From JAPYTU01 sp036166735 (GTDB lineage: Bacteria; Bacteroidota; Bacteroidia; Cytophagales; MED-G16): 8,841 nt of DNA. The stretch is taken from contig JAYZHG010000045.1 in assembly GCA_036166735.1 (NCBI GenBank), forward strand, positions 1 through 8,841. The letters run 5' to 3'. Of the stretch, positions 6,745 to 8,841 are shown piece by piece; position 1 is the stretch's first letter; each line of letters opens with the position of its first letter. Position numbers and translations under genes: made by a program. Under the pieces are notes generated by a model. It worked only from the letters and a program-made list of their open reading frames with translations, did not search any database and was not told where the DNA came from.

Positions 6745-7963
6745 AATTTAATATACAATCTCTAATTATTTGACAAGATTCATCAATTTCCTTCTTATTT
6801 ATGACAAGAGGAGGAGCAAAACGTATAATATTACCATGTGTAGGTTTTGCAATTAATCCCTTTTTTTTCATTTTTAAACATATCTCCCAAGCTGTTGAAC
6901 TGTCTTCAGAATCATTAATTACTAAAGCATTTAAAAGTCCCTTGCCTCTTATAAGATTTACAAGATCTGATTCTTTTGCTAAATCATTCATTTTTTTTCT
7001 AAAATAGTTTCCCATTAGCATTGCATTTTCTTCAAGGTTTTCATCTTTTACTACCTTAAGTGCAGTTTTTGCAACAGCACATGCAAGAGGATTTCCTCCA
7101 TATGTTGATCCATGTTCTCCTGGTTTTATGCACATCATTATTTCATCATCTGCTAAAACAGCAGATACTGGTAAAACTCCTCCTGATAATGCTTTTCCGA
7201 GAATAAGGACATCAGGTCTAGCATCTTCATAGTCAGTAGCAAGCATTTTTCCAGTTCTAGCAATTCCTGTTTGAACTTCATCAGCCATAAAAAGAACGTT
7301 ATATTGAGAACATAATTTTTTTACTCCAGCTAAATATCCTTCATCGGGAACAACTACTCCAGCTTCTCCTTGAATAGGCTCTACCATAAATGCGCAGACA
7401 TTACTGTCTTGAAATGCTTCTTCTAAAGAATTTAAATCATTGTAGGGAATTAATTCATATCCTGGCATAAAAGGACCAAAATCTTTGTATGAAAGTGGGT
7501 CATTAGAACTAGATATTGCTGCTAATGTTCTTCCCCAAAAATTTCCGTTAGCAAAAATTATTTTTGCTTTATTTTCTTTAATACCTTTTATTAGATAACC
7601 CCATTTTCTGGCTAATTTATTCGCAGTTTCACCTCCCTCTACACCAGTATTCATTGGAAGTACTTTATCATAATTAAAATATTGAGTAATATATTTTTCA
7701 TATTCTCCTAGAATATCATTATAAAACGCTCTTGAAGTAAGTGTTAATATTTTGGATTGCTCAATTAGTGAATTGATTATTTTTGGATGGCAATGACCTT
7801 GATTTACTGCAGAATAAGCTGATAAAAAATCAAAATACCTTTTACCTTCGACATCCCAAACATATACTCCTTTTCCTTTTGATAGAACTACAGGAAGTGG
7901 ATGATAATTATGTGCTCCGTATTTATTTTCAAGATTTATCGCTTTAGAACTATTTTTTGTCAT
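6740..7963 (-). CDS. rocD: Ornithine aminotransferase (ornithine-oxo-acid transaminase, 407 aa)
   Basis: Class III PLP aminotransferase that moves the delta-amino group of ornithine to 2-oxoglutarate. This gives glutamate-5-semialdehyde and links arginine or ornithine breakdown with proline and glutamate. The N-terminal YGAHNYHPLPVVLSKGKGVYVWD and FLSAYSAVNQGHCHP are typical of ornithine aminotransferases specifically; Y50 matches the ornithine-binding Tyr 55 of the human enzyme. Others are NTGVEGGETANKLARKWGY (105-123), VEPIQGEAG with E195 and E200 (human E230 and E235), D228 in ADEVQTG, Schiff-base K257 in LGKALSGG, GEHGSTYGGNPLA, and R381 in IRFAPPL (human R413). The length is normal and no targeting sequence is present. 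It stands alone on the minus strand, divergent from rpmB; no strong promoter is apparent in the 117-base spacer on this strand. Confidence 0.96.
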   Translation of the reverse strand: MTKNSSKAINLENKYGAHNYHPLPVVLSKGKGVYVWDVEGKRYFDFLSAYSAVNQGHCHPKIINSLIEQSKILTLTSRAFYNDILGEYEKYITQYFNYDKVLPMNTGVEGGETANKLARKWGYLIKGIKENKAKIIFANGNFWGRTLAAISSSNDPLSYKDFGPFMPGYELIPYNDLNSLEEAFQDSNVCAFMVEPIQGEAGVVVPDEGYLAGVKKLCSQYNVLFMADEVQTGIARTGKMLATDYEDARPDVLILGKALSGGVLPVSAVLADDEIMMCIKPGEHGSTYGGNPLACAVAKTALKVVKDENLEENAMLMGNYFRKKMNDLAKESDLVNLIRGKGLLNALVINDSEDSSTAWEICLKMKKKGLIAKPTHGNIIRFAPPLVINKKEIDESCQIIRDCILNF

Positions 7964-8027
7964 ATTAGGGTGATTTTTTTATTAATAAAATTATAGAAAT
8001 TATTAAATAATAAAAACTAAGACGAGG

Positions 8028-8058
8028 TTTGTTATTATTTACAGTTTTACGATATTTG
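8028..8058 (+). promoter_or_regulatory. Bacteroidota-type promoter for the rpmB-rpmG cluster
   Basis: A TTTG -33 element (8028-8031) is followed by a 19-base spacer and GATATTTG (8051-8058), a 7-of-8 match to the -7 consensus TAnnTTTG. The -7 box ends 22 bases before the rpmB ATG at 8081, leaving a leader of roughly 15 bases. The optimal spacing makes this the best plus-strand promoter in the window. Confidence 0.68.
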
Positions 8059-8079
8059 CGTGCTAATTAAAAAAACTGT
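8041..8079. repeat. 8-base inverted repeat flanking the rpmB -7 box
   Basis: ACAGTTTT (8041-8048) and its exact complement AAAACTGT (8072-8079) lie 23 bases apart. They bracket the -7 element, and the right arm ends one base before the rpmB ATG. With the predicted start of transcription near 8064 the left arm is not transcribed. It would therefore act as a DNA dyad, if it acts at all, rather than as an RNA hairpin. Confidence 0.45.
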
Positions 8080-8080
8080 C

Positions 8081-8320
8081 ATGTCTAAAGTTTGTCAGAT
8101 CACAGGAAAAAGAGCTAGAGTTGGTAATAACGTCTCTAAATCAAATAATAGAACTAAAAGAATGTTTTATCCTAATCTTCATTTAAAAAAGTTTTATATA
8201 CCTGAAGAAGATAAATGGATAAAAATTAAGGTTTGTTCATCAGCTCTTAAATCTATTAATAAGTTTGGAATTAGTGCAGTGTTAAAAAAAGCTAAAGAAA
8301 AAGGAACTTTAAGCATATAA
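8081..8320 (+). CDS. rpmB: 50S ribosomal protein L28 (bL28, 79 aa)
   Basis: Structural protein of the large ribosomal subunit. The N terminus MSKVCQITGKRARVGNNVSKS is the standard L28 opening, followed by NNRTKRMFYPNL and the C-terminal STALK-like segment CSSALKSINKFGISAVLKKAK. The open frame extends upstream to a GTG at 8060, but that start would overlap the promoter and add residues absent from L28, so ATG 8081 is taken. No Shine-Dalgarno precedes it. rpmG begins two bases after the stop, so the two are co-translated, in the order usual for Bacteroidota. The protein is basic and contains two Cys (residues 5 and 47), without a zinc-binding CxxC pair. Confidence 0.97.
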   Translation: MSKVCQITGKRARVGNNVSKSNNRTKRMFYPNLHLKKFYIPEEDKWIKIKVCSSALKSINKFGISAVLKKAKEKGTLSI

Positions 8321-8322
8321 TT

Positions 8323-8505
8323 ATGGCTAAAAAAGGAAATAGAATTCAAGTTATTTTAGAATGTACAGAACATAAGAAATCGGGTCTTCCTGGTACATCT
8401 AGATATATATCTACAAAAAATAAAAAAAATACTCCTGATAGAATTGAATTAAAAAAATATAATCCAATTCTTAGAAAATATACAATCCATAAAGAAATTA
8501 AGTAA
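8323..8505 (+). CDS. rpmG: 50S ribosomal protein L33, zinc-free form (bL33, 60 aa)
   Basis: Small basic large-subunit protein. MAKKGNRIQVILECTEHKKSG, then TSRYISTKNKKNTPDRIELKKYNPILRKYTIHKEIK, is a clear L33 with the signature TKNKKNTPDRIELKKYNP. Only one Cys (residue 14) remains: the first CxxC is C-T-E-H and the second is replaced by N-P-I-L. This is the C-minus form, which does not bind zinc. It starts two bases after rpmB, and its TAA stop overlaps the next gene's ATG (TAATG, 8503-8507), which points to translational coupling. Confidence 0.97.
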   Translation: MAKKGNRIQVILECTEHKKSGLPGTSRYISTKNKKNTPDRIELKKYNPILRKYTIHKEIK

Positions 8506-8841
8506 TGGCAAAGAAAGTAGTAGCATCTTTAAAAAATAAGTCAGGCATAAAATATGCGAAATTGGTTAGGTCAGTAAAATCTGATAAAACAGGAGCATAT
8601 AAATTCAAAGAAGAAATTGTTATAGAAAAATACGTTAATGAAATACTTGCTGGAAAATCGCCGCAACAAGTTATAGATGAATTAAGAGAAAAAGAAAAAG
8701 AAGCTGCTAAAGTTGTTGCTGAAGCTCCAAAAGAAGAGGCTCCAAAAGAGGAAGCTCCAAAAGAGGAAGCTCCAAAAGAAGAGTCTCCAAAAGAGGAAGC
8801 TCCAAAAGAAGAGTCTCCAAAAGAGGAAGCTCCAAAAGAGG
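8505..8841 (+). CDS. DUF4295 ribosome-associated protein with a repetitive (A/S)PKEE tail, 3' truncated
   Basis: The first ~50 residues (MAKKVVASLKNKSG, then KYAKLVRSVKSDKTGAYKFKEEIV) match DUF4295. This is a Bacteroidota-only family of about 50 residues, found after rpmG and before ftsY; I recall it being assigned as ribosomal protein bL38 in a Flavobacterium ribosome structure. Here the chain does not stop. A charged helix-like stretch (about 44-73: EILAGKSPQQVIDELREKEKEAAKVVAE region) leads into pentapeptide repeats APKEE or SPKEE from residue 74 to the window edge at residue 112, with no stop. The tail is acidic and likely disordered, in contrast to the basic N terminus. Similar Ala/Pro/Lys/Glu tails occur on other Bacteroidota ribosomal proteins. 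A fusion into a downstream protein such as FtsY, which has an acidic N terminus, cannot be excluded. The start ATG overlaps the rpmG stop. Confidence 0.87.
   Translation, partial: MAKKVVASLKNKSGIKYAKLVRSVKSDKTGAYKFKEEIVIEKYVNEILAGKSPQQVIDELREKEKEAAKVVAEAPKEEAPKEEAPKEEAPKEESPKEEAPKEESPKEEAPKE
8724..8841 (+). repeat. 15-base in-frame tandem repeat, at least 7 full copies plus a partial
   Basis: Units begin at 8724, 8739, 8754, 8769, 8784, 8799, 8814 and 8829 (the last is cut by the edge). The two main versions are GCTCCAAAAGAAGAG and GCTCCAAAAGAGGAA; two copies start with TCT, changing Ala to Ser. Variation falls mostly in synonymous GAA/GAG positions. Positions 8769-8798 and 8799-8828 are identical 30-base dimers, indicating a recent duplication of two units. 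Confidence 0.97.

Noticed and set aside
6801..7007. Plus-strand 68-codon open frame inside rocD
   Set aside because: It is the complement of conserved aminotransferase sequence and lacks family features.
8060..8080. GTG start extending rpmB by seven residues
   Set aside because: It lies at the predicted transcription start and adds residues before the canonical L28 N terminus.
8074..8081. AACTGTCA shared between the rpmB leader and the 11-base repeats at 620-641
   Set aside because: A single shared 8-mer in nearly 9 kb of AT-biased DNA is weak evidence of a common regulator.

Overview
The window reads as a compact chromosomal segment from an AT-rich member of the Bacteroidota, plausibly a small-genome or marine Flavobacteriales-like organism. 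The clade call rests on four signals. There is an rpmB-rpmG-DUF4295 cluster, and DUF4295 is a Bacteroidota-restricted family. The -7/-33 promoter elements are of the TAnnTTTG / TTTG type. No start codon has a Shine-Dalgarno sequence in front of it. The zinc-less L33 and the Gln-containing dihydroorotase motif also fit the phylum. The order-level placement is inference.

Left end (1-766): the 3' end of a small multi-pass membrane protein gene is followed one base after its stop by a 67-residue XRE-type helix-turn-helix regulator. The pair resembles two-gene membrane protein/regulator cassettes. A short repeat-bearing spacer separates them from a minus-strand tRNA-His(GUG), which has its own well-formed promoter.

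Middle (821-6736): pyrC (dihydroorotase, minus strand) and gcvP (glycine cleavage P-protein, plus strand) diverge from a 123-base spacer that holds a -7-like box for each. gcvP is followed closely by rmuC and by a divergent, enlarged GroES-like gene with no groEL beside it. These three genes are probably one transcript, although their functions are unrelated.

Right end (6740-8841): rocD (ornithine aminotransferase, minus strand) converges on the GroES-like gene with only three bases between the two stop codons. It diverges from the translation cluster rpmB-rpmG-DUF4295, which has the best plus-strand promoter in the window. The last gene runs off the edge inside a 15-base tandem repeat that encodes (A/S)PKEE pentapeptides. 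This unusual tail on a normally ~50-residue ribosome-associated protein is the most notable thing here.

Most of the window is ordinary housekeeping content. I see no CRISPR array, transposase, defence island or clearly new multi-gene system. In two cases (pyrC and rmuC) the longest open frame begins at a TTG and I prefer an ATG slightly downstream. For rpmB the open frame can extend upstream to a GTG, but the correct start is an internal ATG.
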